A stretch of 29,428 bases of DNA. Source: Nemertoderma westbladi. Its lineage: Eukaryota > Xenacoelomorpha > Nemertodermatida > Nemertodermatidae. The stretch is taken from assembly GCA_032718475.1 (NCBI GenBank), contig JAUCBJ010008425.1, positions 1 through 29,428 of the forward strand, given 5' to 3'. Position 1 is the stretch's first letter. The number at the start of each line of letters is the position of its first letter. This document shows positions 18,643 through 26,887 of the stretch, in pieces. The notes beneath the pieces are model-generated. The model saw only the letters and a list, made by a program, of their open reading frames with translations, made no database searches and was not told the DNA's origin. A program made the translations under genes and the position numbers.

Positions 18643-20792
18643 ATCCCTATGGTATACCGCCCCTCGTCGCATCTCATCGACTCCTTTACGCTTTGTAAAG
18701 CCTGCTTGTCTTCTACCGAGGTTCCGACCCCGGTCTCTTTCAATCCCTCAAAATCCTGTCTAAGCAGCCTCCTGAGCTGCTCCTCCGCTCCTTTGTCTTC
18801 CATCTCCCGCATAGTTCCCGCGAACATGCATCCTGATGTCTCCGACATCCTAAACGGTATCTTGGATTTGATTGGGCCCCTCAGCGTCCACCCGAATGGT
18901 GTTAGAATCGCCACCGGGTCACACTGCCTGTCTTTGCCGAAGACCGTCTGCATTCTCTCGTGGGCCGTCGGGCAGTCCATTCCTACTATAATGGATACCT
19001 TCCTAACGTCCACATCTGGTATTGAGAAGTCGATGCTGTCCAGGAATTTATATTGTTCGACCTCGATGTTGGTTGGTCGCCTGGCGTTGATATTTATCGA
19101 CTCTATCACCTGGATGGGGTCGATGGTCGCCCCATAGTCGCATCCCGGTGCTATTGCTGCTATCCCGCACCATCCAGTCCTCATCTCCAGGACCTCATCT
19201 TTGCTGGAGATGGTTGTTGCCGCCATTCTACTTGGCCTCGTCCTCAATCCTATCTCTTCGGCCACCCAACTCTCAACCAACGTGAAAGCTGCTCCACTGT
19301 CGACCAGCATCAGCGTGGTTACTGATCGATTGCCTTCCCCAATCACCCGCACTGGTACTACCCCGAGTAGTACCATTCCTCTCTTTTTTGCCCCTACGGT
19401 GCTCGTTGCCATCGTCTGCCCTTTGCCTTGACCGAACTTAATTGGCATTTCTTTGCATTGGTCGGCTCTATGTCCACCCGTCACACACCGAGAACAAACT
19501 TCGTTCCTCCTCGCGTATTCTGTCTGATCTTCTCTGGGTAGGGCTTGCCAATATCTGCAGTTCATTGTCTGATGAAGTGCATTCGTGTGCAATTGGCATT
19601 TGTTCTTTGGGTTATAGCCATCCTTGTATAGTGCGCTGCGTATCGCACTTGCGTTCGTACCAAAGTCCCTACTGTTCTTATTGCTTGGGTTCGGCCTACT
19701 GGGCGTACTGGGGTTATGTTTATTTGTGTTGATATTTTTCCCTTGTCCGCTCCATGGTGCAGCCTTACCCCCGGCTACATGTGGACTAGCAGTCCCCTGC
19801 GTCGCCGCGTATGGCAGCGATTGTCTGAGCTTTGGCAATGCGTTCGCCGTGTTGTGTTCTGGTTTCGGCCTACTGTATTCGGTCTTTGGTCCCTTTCCCA
19901 GGCTATCCTCGCTATAGACTGGGTCTGTTATTAATTCGGCTTCATAGTTCAAGAAGCTCGACATTTCTTCTAGGCCCGGTTCCGCACCCTTCTTGTCTCG
20001 AGTGGAGAAAGCTATCTTCCTCCACTTGTTGCGCAGCCACATCGGCAGTGCCTGCGCTATCGTGGTGATGTTATTAGACGCGTTGAGTTCGTATGGTGCG
20101 TCTAGTGTCTTTAGCACGATTAGCGCCTTCTCAACTTTGTTCGCGAATGTCTTTATGCTAACGGGGTTATCCTGTAGGCCACCCGATGTTATCCCTCTCA
20201 GGGTCTGCCGGATGATCTTGGCCGGGTGCCCGTACTCCCTGTCTAGTGCCCGCCATGCTGTCGTGAAGCCGCCCTCGATGCCCTGGTATTGCCTCACGAT
20301 GTCGTATGCCGGGCCTCCTGTATACACTTGCAGATATTTTAGGCACTCCGCTTGTGTCAAATTCTTCGTTAGTATTTCATTACTATACATGCGCCGAAAC
20401 TGCAGATATTCTTCCGGCCTACTTCCATCGAATTTAAATGGTTCTACGGGTGGTAACTCGATCCTGGTTTTTAATGCATCGATTAGTGTAGCCATTCCCA
20501 TCGCTTGTGCTTCCAATGGGTTCGATGGATGCTGTATAGATTCTCCCGTTGGGTGCGGTCCGTTCGTCCTATCTGCTGCTTTTCTTTGACTTGGATATAT
20601 CATTGGGGGTAGCGGCCCCCTCCATATTTCGGTGTCGCACGATCTATTCTCGTCCAAGGGGTTCGATGTTCTTATTCCTACTGGGGTATATTGTTGATAT
20701 TGTGATGGGGGAATGTCACCCTGTCCCCCCCCCCCCCCCCCACCGGTATGTTTGATACTGGGGTTGATGTTAATATATTGGGGCCCATGCAC
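18636..20792 (-). CDS. gag-pol: BEL gag (DUF1759), zinc knuckle and peptidase A17
   Basis: 718 codons with an ATG at 20792, probably internal to a longer Gag. A Gly run (residues 17-23) comes from a 17-C tract. DUF1759 gag spans about 118-280 (FKFDGSRPEEYLQFRRM onward). A partial Cys/His cluster lies at 399-412 and a full CCHC knuckle at 433-446 (CSRCVTGGHRADQC). The A17 protease follows, with active site LMLVDSGAAFTLV (D498) and the family motif TPFGWTLRG near its end. Gag forms the particle and the protease processes the polyprotein. It stops at 18636 after a frameshift into RT. It is the best preserved part of the element. Confidence 0.95.
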   Translation of the reverse strand: MHGPQYININPSIKHTGGGGGGGQGDIPPSQYQQYTPVGIRTSNPLDENRSCDTEIWRGPLPPMIYPSQRKAADRTNGPHPTGESIQHPSNPLEAQAMGMATLIDALKTRIELPPVEPFKFDGSRPEEYLQFRRMYSNEILTKNLTQAECLKYLQVYTGGPAYDIVRQYQGIEGGFTTAWRALDREYGHPAKIIRQTLRGITSGGLQDNPVSIKTFANKVEKALIVLKTLDAPYELNASNNITTIAQALPMWLRNKWRKIAFSTRDKKGAEPGLEEMSSFLNYEAELITDPVYSEDSLGKGPKTEYSRPKPEHNTANALPKLRQSLPYAATQGTASPHVAGGKAAPWSGQGKNINTNKHNPSTPSRPNPSNKNSRDFGTNASAIRSALYKDGYNPKNKCQLHTNALHQTMNCRYWQALPREDQTEYARRNEVCSRCVTGGHRADQCKEMPIKFGQGKGQTMATSTVGAKKRGMVLLGVVPVRVIGEGNRSVTTLMLVDSGAAFTLVESWVAEEIGLRTRPSRMAATTISSKDEVLEMRTGWCGIAAIAPGCDYGATIDPIQVIESININARRPTNIEVEQYKFLDSIDFSIPDVDVRKVSIIVGMDCPTAHERMQTVFGKDRQCDPVAILTPFGWTLRGPIKSKIPFRMSETSGCMFAGTMREMEDKGAEEQLRRLLRQDFEGLKETGVGTSVEDKQALQSVKESMRCDEGRYTIGMV

Positions 20793-21157
20793 CTATCCGC
20801 AATAACTCTCCCCTCCCCTGGATATATGTTATGTCCTTGCATGCTGTAGTCATACTGCTGTGCTGGTACCGGTATAGGCCTATCCACTTCTGGCCTACCT
20901 ACCGGTATATACTCCGCGACTTCCGGGTTTAATCCCGTCGTCCACGCTACCCTATCGCCTACATTATCTCTCCCAGCATGGCCTATAGTATGTGCAGTAA
21001 GGCCTACAGTATGTCCTGCAGTCTGTATGTGTCGCTCGGGATCGAAGTTTAACCTTCTCGAGTAATCCTCCCCGCGGCTACCGTATTCTCGATCGGTGGG
21101 TAGATCCCGTCGGGAAGTTTCTCTTCGACCCCCTCCACTGTTCTCGTCCTCGTACCG
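20743..21157 (-). CDS. gag: BEL gag upstream segment, Tyr/Gly/Arg-containing low complexity
   Basis: In the frame that includes VDRPIPVPAQQYDY and YPGEGRVIADRC the - strand is open from about 21150 down to the 17-C tract at 20725-20741. There the reading must shift to join the DUF1759 frame. Polar, probably disordered; no domain recognised. It is counted as part of a long Gag because both neighbours are Gag-like and the frame is open throughout. Confidence 0.5.
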
Positions 21158-21532
21158 CTACACCCTGTACCCTCCTCTCGGTGTATAGTACACCTCGTCA
21201 GGTCGCGTTTCTCCGGCACGACGGCAATCTCCCGGAGTTCGACCCCATCGACTCTCGAACTCCATCTCTACTACCGACGGCTCGCTATCCGTCCTCGCTC
21301 TCCTGTCGTTCGCAACGACACTTCTTCTACTCTCTTCTCTTCTTCTTTCTGCAGTGCAGTACCCCCGTTCGTGAGATCTCTCGTCGACCTCCCGGTTAAA
21401 CTCCACTGTCCTTCTTCCCTCTTCTGACTGGGCTCGACGTCTCGTCGCTCGCCCTCTCGCGACGTCAACCTCTCGCTCTCTACTCGGTCGCACGCCGCTG
21501 GGGATACTCGCAACCCCCCTACTATTCTCCAT
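21158..21532 (-). CDS. gag: BEL gag Arg/Glu-rich segment
   Basis: About 120 codons rich in Arg, Glu and Ser, for example ARGRATRRRAQSEEGRRT and ERRREESRRSVV. Strong positive charge suggests nucleic-acid binding, but no motif is present. It stops at 21158. The next downstream part is in another frame, and upstream it is separated from the Asn-rich part by C-runs. Confidence 0.45.
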   Translation of the reverse strand: MENSRGVASIPSGVRPSREREVDVARGRATRRRAQSEEGRRTVEFNREVDERSHERGYCTAERRREESRRSVVANDRRARTDSEPSVVEMEFESRWGRTPGDCRRAGETRPDEVYYTPRGGYRV

Positions 21533-21600
21533 CGCCGGGTGCTGCGGTTCACCTAATTCGCCCCGCGCATTATCCGCCGACGCTTGTGGGACACTCTTTG

Positions 21601-21850
21601 CCCCCCCCCCCTCTCGCTACTAATCTCTCCTCGTGGTGGGGCGCCCGTAGCCCCCCCCCCCCCACCCGCCACTTCTAACTTCACTATCTCTTACTACACT
21701 TCTGCGTCCCTCTTGTCGGACATTCTCTACCCCCCCTCTCTCGCCACTAATCTTCCGTGGTGGGGCGCCCGTAGCCCCCCCCCCCCCCCCCCCCACTCGC
21801 CACTTCTAACTTCACTATCTCTTACTATGCTTCTACACCCCTCTCTAGTC
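21601..21850 (-). repeat. 124-bp tandem duplication with long C runs
   Basis: GTGGTGGGGCGCCCGTAG followed by a C run occurs at 21633 and 21757. The two C runs are 13 (21651-21663) and 20 (21775-21794), so unit lengths differ mainly there. An 11-C run opens the region at 21601. No confident protein frame crosses it on the - strand. Confidence 0.8.
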
Positions 21851-21881
21851 GACACACTGTCTCTACTGTGGCTGGGTCTAC

Positions 21882-22500
21882 TCACCCCGCCTCTCTCTCT
21901 ACTACTGCGTGGCCTACCAGGCCCACCTCGGGTTGACTCAACCCCACCACTTCCTGCCTACTAACTACGTGGCCTACCAGGCCCTCATTGGGGTTTCTCA
22001 CCCCCGCCACCTCCTGCCTACTAACTATAAGGCCTACCAGGCTCTCATTGGGGTTTCTCGCTCCCGCCACCTCCTGCCTACTGACTACGTGGCCTACCAG
22101 GCTCTCATTTGCCGGGCCACCCCCGTTTGCCGCGTTTATATTAATAGCACCATTATCAACATCACTTTCCAAATTAATTAAACTATTTTCTATGTTTAAA
22201 TCAGAAACGGGATTATTTTGTTCGTTCGAATTAAGGTTATTATTTAAATTATTTTGCGTAATTATATTATTTGAATTATTTTGTATATTCGGGTTTAGAT
22301 TATTGTCTAAATTATTTGGATTATTTTGTAAATTCGAATCTACATTATTTGAATTATTTTGCGTGATTACATTATTTGAATTATTTATATTTAAATTAGA
22401 ATCACCGGATAAAATACTACTTGCTGCAATAAAAGTTTGATTAGGGTTGTCCACTACGGCACTATTAATATTAACGTTTTCTACAGTATTATTATTATTA
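21882..22500 (-). CDS. gag: BEL gag Asn-rich tract and three 20-residue repeats
   Basis: After the 21-C run (22501-22521) the - strand frame reads a long Asn-rich region (ITQNNSNNV, NLNSNEQNN and similar). It then has three repeats of about 20 residues built on NESLVGHVVSRQEVAGARNP, plus a partial fourth. The repeat part corresponds to 60-bp DNA units at 21908-22119. The Asn tract is AT-rich in an otherwise G+C-rich gag. This looks like a disordered, possibly aggregation-prone Gag segment; function unknown. It stops at 21882. Confidence 0.6.
21908..22119 (-). repeat. 60-bp tandem repeat, about 3.5 copies
   Basis: Units start at 21908, 21968, 22028 and 22088, exactly 60 bp apart, each with GGCCTACCAGG and CCTGCCTACT. 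The period is a multiple of three, so the encoded repeat stays in frame. Confidence 0.93.
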
Positions 22501-22521
22501 CCCCCCCCCCCCCCCCCCCCC
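22501..22521. repeat. 21-C homopolymer at a gag frame change
   Basis: The run separates the coiled-coil gag frame, which ends at 22555, from the Asn-rich frame. On the - strand it is 21 G encoding Gly. Confidence 0.85.
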
Positions 22522-22554
22522 GCCCGTACGGTCACACCAGTCTTGGGTCTGTCG

Positions 22555-23910
22555 TCAAGTACCTGTAAGTGGGGTATTAATAAATGTTTCCCTGACTTCT
22601 GGCTCCCCGTAAATACTACCTGAGCCAACCTCGCTCTCTGACAGCACCATCTGCGCCAGTTCCAGTCGGCGCTTCTGTTTTGCTTGATACTGCATAAGCC
22701 CCTTCAACCGGGCGTGCATATCATCCTGCACACGTTTTCCCGTTCTCTCCGTCTCCCCATCCTCTCGCGAACTCTGCTCGGCCAACTCCGCCTGTTTCGC
22801 AACTCTCTCAAGTCGTCTCGCCTCGCGCTCTCTTCGCTCACTCTCCGCTCTCGCCTCACGCTCTTTACGTTCGCTCTGTTCTCTTGCCTCACGCTCTTTG
22901 CGTTCACTCTCTTGCTCCTTCCTTTCCCTCATTCCTATTTCTTCACACTCCCTAAAGCTTCTCGCGACACTCTCGGCCCTCTCTTTATTCTCTCTGGCCA
23001 GCTCTTTCTCTAGTAACGCACTCCCTTCTTCCAACTGCCTCTCTAATTCTCTCTGCTCCAGCGCTACCAGATCGAGCTGACACACCAGATTTATTTCTAA
23101 CACCCGTCTTTCTTTTGCGGAGGATGTAGCAGACTTGTCAGTCGCGACGGACTCCCGCCGCCTTCCCTTCCTACTGACTTTCCCCCGCCTCCTGGAATTT
23201 TCGCCGACCGACGAGACCGAATCCTTGGGGTTAACCTTGGATTCGCCCTCCTGCGGTCCCCTCCAACCCACTAACTTAATTCCCCGGGCATCAACTAAGT
23301 ATGGCCCTATGTACACTACACCAGGCTCTATACCCCTACATTCCCACAGTTCAAACAGTTCGGTAGCGACCCCTCTCGCTCTCTCATTGGCTAGTTCTCC
23401 CTGCCCAAAGCGCACCAGATAATCAAAATGTTTATTCGACTCACCTAGCCGCTTCTCTAGCTTCACCTGGTCTATCTTCGCCCCTTCCTTGGCTTCCCTC
23501 AACTGCTTCCTGGTTGCGTTGTAGGCTCGTCGGAGCCGGTCTCTGACTCTGACGTCCTCGTCGCCGACATCCCCTCCATCTCTCTGTGTTCGGCGTCGTA
23601 CCGGCGGCCCCACCGTCGCCGTTCCGGTGGGCCGTCCGTCGCCCTCGGCCTGTGGCTGGCCGGCGACATCGGTACCTCGTGCGCCATCGTGCGTCGACTC
23701 GTCTCTCCTCTCTATCGACTCGTCTCTCCCTTCTCTCGACTCGTCTCTCCCTCGCTGTGGTAGACGGCCGCCCTCCGCTTGGGCCGCCGGATCGTTCGGG
23801 GTTGACGACTCCGGCGTCCTGGGTCGGTACCGTCTCGTCACGGCCTCGCGGATCGTTTCGTTCGTATCGTCCGGGGTCCGTGGCGGTGTTGTCTCTCCTT
23901 GCTGACTCAT
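22555..23910 (-). CDS. gag: BEL gag N-terminal part with long coiled coil
   Basis: 451 codons from a true ATG (23908-23910), 110 bp inside the 5' LTR. Residues 1-130 are polar and Arg/Glu/Pro-rich, with repeated RDES motifs. About 190-240 is more globular (ELFELWECRGIEPGVVYIGP). About 285-410 is a strongly charged Glu/Arg heptad-like region (SERKEREAREQSERKEREA), very probably a coiled coil for oligomerisation. Position as first ORF after the leader marks it as the start of Gag. I recognise no domain; a long coiled-coil part before DUF1759 is unusual for BEL/Pao. It stops at 22555, just before the 21-C run. Confidence 0.75.
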   Translation of the reverse strand: MSQQGETTPPRTPDDTNETIREAVTRRYRPRTPESSTPNDPAAQAEGGRLPQRGRDESREGRDESIERRDESTHDGARGTDVAGQPQAEGDGRPTGTATVGPPVRRRTQRDGGDVGDEDVRVRDRLRRAYNATRKQLREAKEGAKIDQVKLEKRLGESNKHFDYLVRFGQGELANERARGVATELFELWECRGIEPGVVYIGPYLVDARGIKLVGWRGPQEGESKVNPKDSVSSVGENSRRRGKVSRKGRRRESVATDKSATSSAKERRVLEINLVCQLDLVALEQRELERQLEEGSALLEKELARENKERAESVARSFRECEEIGMRERKEQESERKEREAREQSERKEREARAESERREREARRLERVAKQAELAEQSSREDGETERTGKRVQDDMHARLKGLMQYQAKQKRRLELAQMVLSESEVGSGSIYGEPEVRETFINTPLTGT

Positions 23911-23935
23911 CTTTTAACTTCTTCCTTAGATTGGT

Positions 23936-24023
23936 GGCTGGCAGTCACAGTTTCAGGTTAGCTGGTCTTTTATTACTGTGGCAGGCAGTCGCAGTTTCAG
24001 GCAGTTTGATATTTTATTACTGT
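23936..24023 (-). repeat. two 44-bp repeats in the leader, the second reaching into the LTR end
   Basis: Units 23936-23979 and 23980-24023 both begin GGC.GGCAGTC.CAGTTTCAGG and end TTTTATTACTGT. The TGT of the second unit is the LTR terminus. This is where the primer-binding site should lie, yet no TGG-starting tRNA complement is evident beside the LTR. Confidence 0.8.
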
Positions 24024-24576
24024 GACGGGATCCGGGGATCCCGACCTGTTGTTTTATTTACGCGTCCCCGCCGTGTGTGAAAAGAGTTTGTTGAGAGTTC
24101 TGGTCTTGTTGATTAATCAATATGTATAAATATAATAAATGAACAGAAAGAGAATTAAGAACTACAGAATACCGGTAATATAAATTGGTGATGGCAGCGG
24201 CGACGGTAATAAAAGTTACCGTACTGCCCTTAACTGTACTGAGAAACTAAACTGTAAACTGAACACCAACCAGTAGTATATCACACCACGTTGGCCTTAT
24301 TACTCAGCTGATTCCTTTCCTGTGCCCCCGTTGGTTGGTAACCTAATTCTCGCCCTTAACTCTCTGGGAGTGTTTTCCCCCTGCTACTGTCACTCTCTCC
24401 CTCCCGGAGGTGTAACCTCTGACCCCCTTTGTGTGAGGCCCTTTGGGGTTTGTCGTCCCCGTTTATTGGGGGTGATACGAGGTTGATTGGCAATCAACCT
24501 CGTACTCCCCAATATTGCTTAAAGGCCTTGCTTGGCCAACTTTATGGGGTGGTTGGCGGAATTGAATTCGCTAACA
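24021..24576 (-). repeat. 5' LTR of the younger BEL element
   Basis: 556 bp, nearly identical to 14547-15103. It has the palindrome CGGGATCC-GG-GGATCCCG at 24026-24043. A stem at 24476-24504 is a perfect 13-bp pairing with a 3-base loop, longer than in the other LTR because of one G-to-A difference. The element promoter should lie here, but no clear TATA box was picked out. Confidence 0.95.
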
Positions 24577-25260
24577 AACAAATGGAGAAAGATCGCTTTC
24601 TCCACTCGAGAGAAGAAGGGTGCGGAGCCAGGGTTGGAGGAGATGTCAAACTGCCTTAACTACGAGGCAGACTTGATAACAGATCTAGTTTATAGTGAGG
24701 AAAGTCTCGGTAAGGTACTGAAAGTGGAATGCAGCCAAACTAAACCGGAACATAGTCTGGCGGATGCATTTCCAAAAGTAATTCAGTCGCTACCGCATGC
24801 GGCCACACAGGGGACTACAAGTCCACAGAGCCCTGGGAATAGAGCCACATCGTGGCAGGGACTGAGAAAAAACAACAACACCAATAGATACAAACCCAAT
24901 ACTCCCAGTAGGCCGAGTCCAAGCAACCAAAACACCAAACTGCTAGATATGAATCTAAGCGCAATACATGAAGCGCTATATGAGGAACGCTACAACCCTG
25001 ATTACAAATGTCAATTGCATAGAAACGGGACTCATAAGACCATAGACAATAAGCATTGGCAGGCGTTACTTAAACAAGATCGGATAACCTACACTGGTAA
25101 GAAAGGATTATGTCATCGATGCGCGGTAGGAGGACACAGAAAAGACAAATGTCAGGAACCACCAATCAAGTATGCCGATGCTGACGGGACTGGAGGCCCG
25201 GTGATGGCGACGAGGACCATGGGAGCAAGAAGGAAGAGAGAACAGTACTACTGGGAGTAG
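24577..25260 (+). pseudogene. gag: old BEL gag, right fragment with zinc knuckle
   Basis: It begins with AACAA, the right copy of the target duplication, and resumes the gag frame cut at 14546 (NKWRKIAFSTREKKGAEPGL). It runs 227 codons to TAG at 25258. It aligns with residues 255-475 of the younger element. The first Cys/His cluster has lost its last Cys (Asn instead). The second, CHRCAVGGHRKDKC, is intact. A frameshift near 25245 separates it from the protease. Confidence 0.9.
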
Positions 25261-25261
25261 T

Positions 25262-25604
25262 ACCAGTGAGGATAATAGGAGAGAATGGGCTATCGGTTAC
25301 GACGCTAATGTTGGTCAATAGTGGAGCAGCGTTCACGCTAAGAAGATAGGCCAAGAAGATAGGTTTACAAACCAGGTAAAGACGAGGTCATGAAGATGAG
25401 GACGGGACGGTATAAAATCGAGTGATAACACCAGGGTGCGACTATGGGGCTACCATCGAACCCATTCAAATAATAGAGTCGATAAACATCAACGCGAGGC
25501 GACCTACAAAGATCGAGATCGAGCAATACTGGTACCTGGACGACATCAACTTCTCAGTGACCGAACTGTATGTCCCGAAACTGTCTCTCATAGTCGGGAC
25601 CTAG
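25262..25604 (+). pseudogene. pol: old BEL protease relic with catalytic Asp to Asn change
   Basis: After the frameshift the sequence reads VPVRIIGENGLSVTTLMLV and then NSGAAFTL, where the younger element has DSGAAFTL, so the active-site Asp is Asn. A short deletion and stops follow. PGCDYGATIEPIQIIESINI then matches the younger protease until TAG at 25602. It could not be an active peptidase. Confidence 0.85.
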
Positions 25605-25840
25605 AAGCAATGGGATGGAACACGAATGTTCCTGGCGAGTATCGGTATGAGGATGGAGAAAAGTGGACAACGAGATATCTGGAAAGATGTCCAGAAGAGA
25701 CAACGGTCCAATTAAGAAGCATACCGATACTGAGGAGGTCGAAAAAGAAGATAAGGTGGAAAGGGAGAGGATGTAAGAAGGTTAATCCAAAGGGACAGGA
25801 TTCGAGGATAAAGGATGATGGGACGGGAAGGTTAGGTGTT
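25605..25840 (+). other. unassigned old BEL internal sequence
   Basis: Purine-rich sequence between the protease relic and the integrase end. No frame is recognised with confidence. RT motifs, RNase H and the integrase core are absent, so the element lost most of pol here. Confidence 0.5.
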
Positions 25841-26391
25841 GAACACGGGGCTGGCAGAGTGCGAGGGGGCATTAAATGATAAACCATTTTGCATACCGAA
25901 TGATGACCAATGGTCATCGGGGCTTTAACACCAGCGCATATATTGAGGGGGGGGGGCAGCAGAGGTGGAATGTACCAGTGGTGATGAGATGAAGGGTGGC
26001 ATTCTGCCGCTAAAAGACGACGACGAATTCTATGAGACAGCGGGAAGGTCAGACCTGAGACAGAAGAATAGGGGGGGGGGGGGGGCAGTGAGGGGCCATA
26101 TGGCCAGAAGTGATGTCAGTGGGCCAGATGTGGATATGAAACCTACTGATGAGAAAAGAACCAAGAGTAGCAATCAACTACCAAAAGAGGGATTTTATGA
26201 AGAATTGGCCAATCTCCAGGATGAAGATTTCTATAACAGCAGGGGGCATTCTACTATTGATTGCTACCCTGGCGTGGACGGAAGGATTAGATCCATGGAA
26301 GTGAGGATCGGAGGAAAGATAGGGGCCAAAGATAGGAAGACCTACAGGAGGGTGGTAGGGAAGTGTTGCCTATTGGAGGGATCGCCCTAAT
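25841..26391 (+). pseudogene. pol: old BEL integrase C-terminus and DUF5641 remnant
   Basis: LAECEGALNDKPF and GALTPAHILRG match the segment after the integrase catalytic Glu in BEL elements. A 10-G run (25947-25956) and a 15-G run (26071-26085) disrupt the frame. The region between carries a polar stretch (GDEMKGGILPLKDDDEFYE). The end, YPGVDGRIRSMEVRIGG, is nearly identical to the end of the younger pol and continues to GKCCLLEGSP and TAA at 26388-26390. Confidence 0.8.
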
Positions 26392-26887
26392 TAGTTGAGT
26401 CTTCCAATATATTGGACTGAGGGGGGTGGAAATGATGGCGAGGCGCTCTTCCAACACACTAAATAAAAAATAATAAAATAAAAACAAGTAGTAAGTAGTA
26501 GTACCAAGGTACACACGTCTGATGGGTACGGACGTACCAACGTACATAATATTTAGGTGTAGGTAGTTACAATTACGTACGTCGGATGGGTACAAAATGT
26601 ACCAACATACCTAGTTTACATACGCACCACAAGCCAGGTCAATGGGACCAATATTAATATGTAATACGTACTACTGTCGGCACTGAGAGCGCCATGCGAG
26701 GAGTTGAGGGGAGTATGTACGCATACTGTAGTAGAAGTGTACATGGTACCATAGTGAGGATTGGAAGGGTATACAATGCGTACATGTGATGGGCACAATT
26801 TTTCCAACATACGCAATAAATACCAAACATGCCGGGTCAATGGGACCAATATTAATACGTAATACATACTATAGTGGGCACTGAGGG
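26392..26887 (+). repeat. old BEL 3' UTR with tandem repeats
   Basis: The first 90 bases match the 3' UTR start of the younger element (TTGGACTGAGGGGGGTGG). An A-rich patch follows at about 26460-26490. GTAC-rich repeats come next: GATGGG at 26521, 26585 and 26788, and a longer unit at 26633 and 26831 (198 bp apart) containing CAATGGGACCAATATTAAT. No gene is present. It runs straight into the 1.2-kb repeat. Confidence 0.75.

Larger units (their letters stand above)
14547..24576 (-). mobile_element. younger BEL/Pao LTR retrotransposon, 10.0 kb, internally deleted
   Basis: The element has two direct LTRs (14547-15103 and 24021-24576), TG...CA ends and AACAA on both sides. On the - strand it encodes gag, A17 protease, RT and integrase. 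It is long for BEL/Pao even without RNase H, because gag has a very long N-terminal extension. By eye the LTRs differ at 11 substitutions and one indel, about 2 percent, so the insertion is not very recent. Frame changes at poly(G/C) runs, two in-frame TAA codons in integrase and the RT-integrase deletion make it non-autonomous. It lies antisense inside an older relative. Confidence 0.95.
14317..26887 (+). mobile_element. old BEL/Pao element on + strand, split by a nested insertion
   Basis: Fragments at 14317-14546 and 24577-26400 read on the + strand and match in order gag, protease and the integrase end of the - strand element at 14547-24576. Only that younger element, with its AACAA target duplication, separates them. 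The 5' LTR and the front of gag are missing on the left. RT, RNase H and most of integrase are deleted after about 25604. A 3' UTR with tandem repeats reaches the 1.2-kb repeat at 26888, which may be its 3' LTR. Confidence 0.85.

Noticed and set aside
19993-20589. 198-codon + strand frame
   Set aside because: It is antisense to DUF1759 gag, and a similar + frame is mimicked elsewhere only because gag is conserved.
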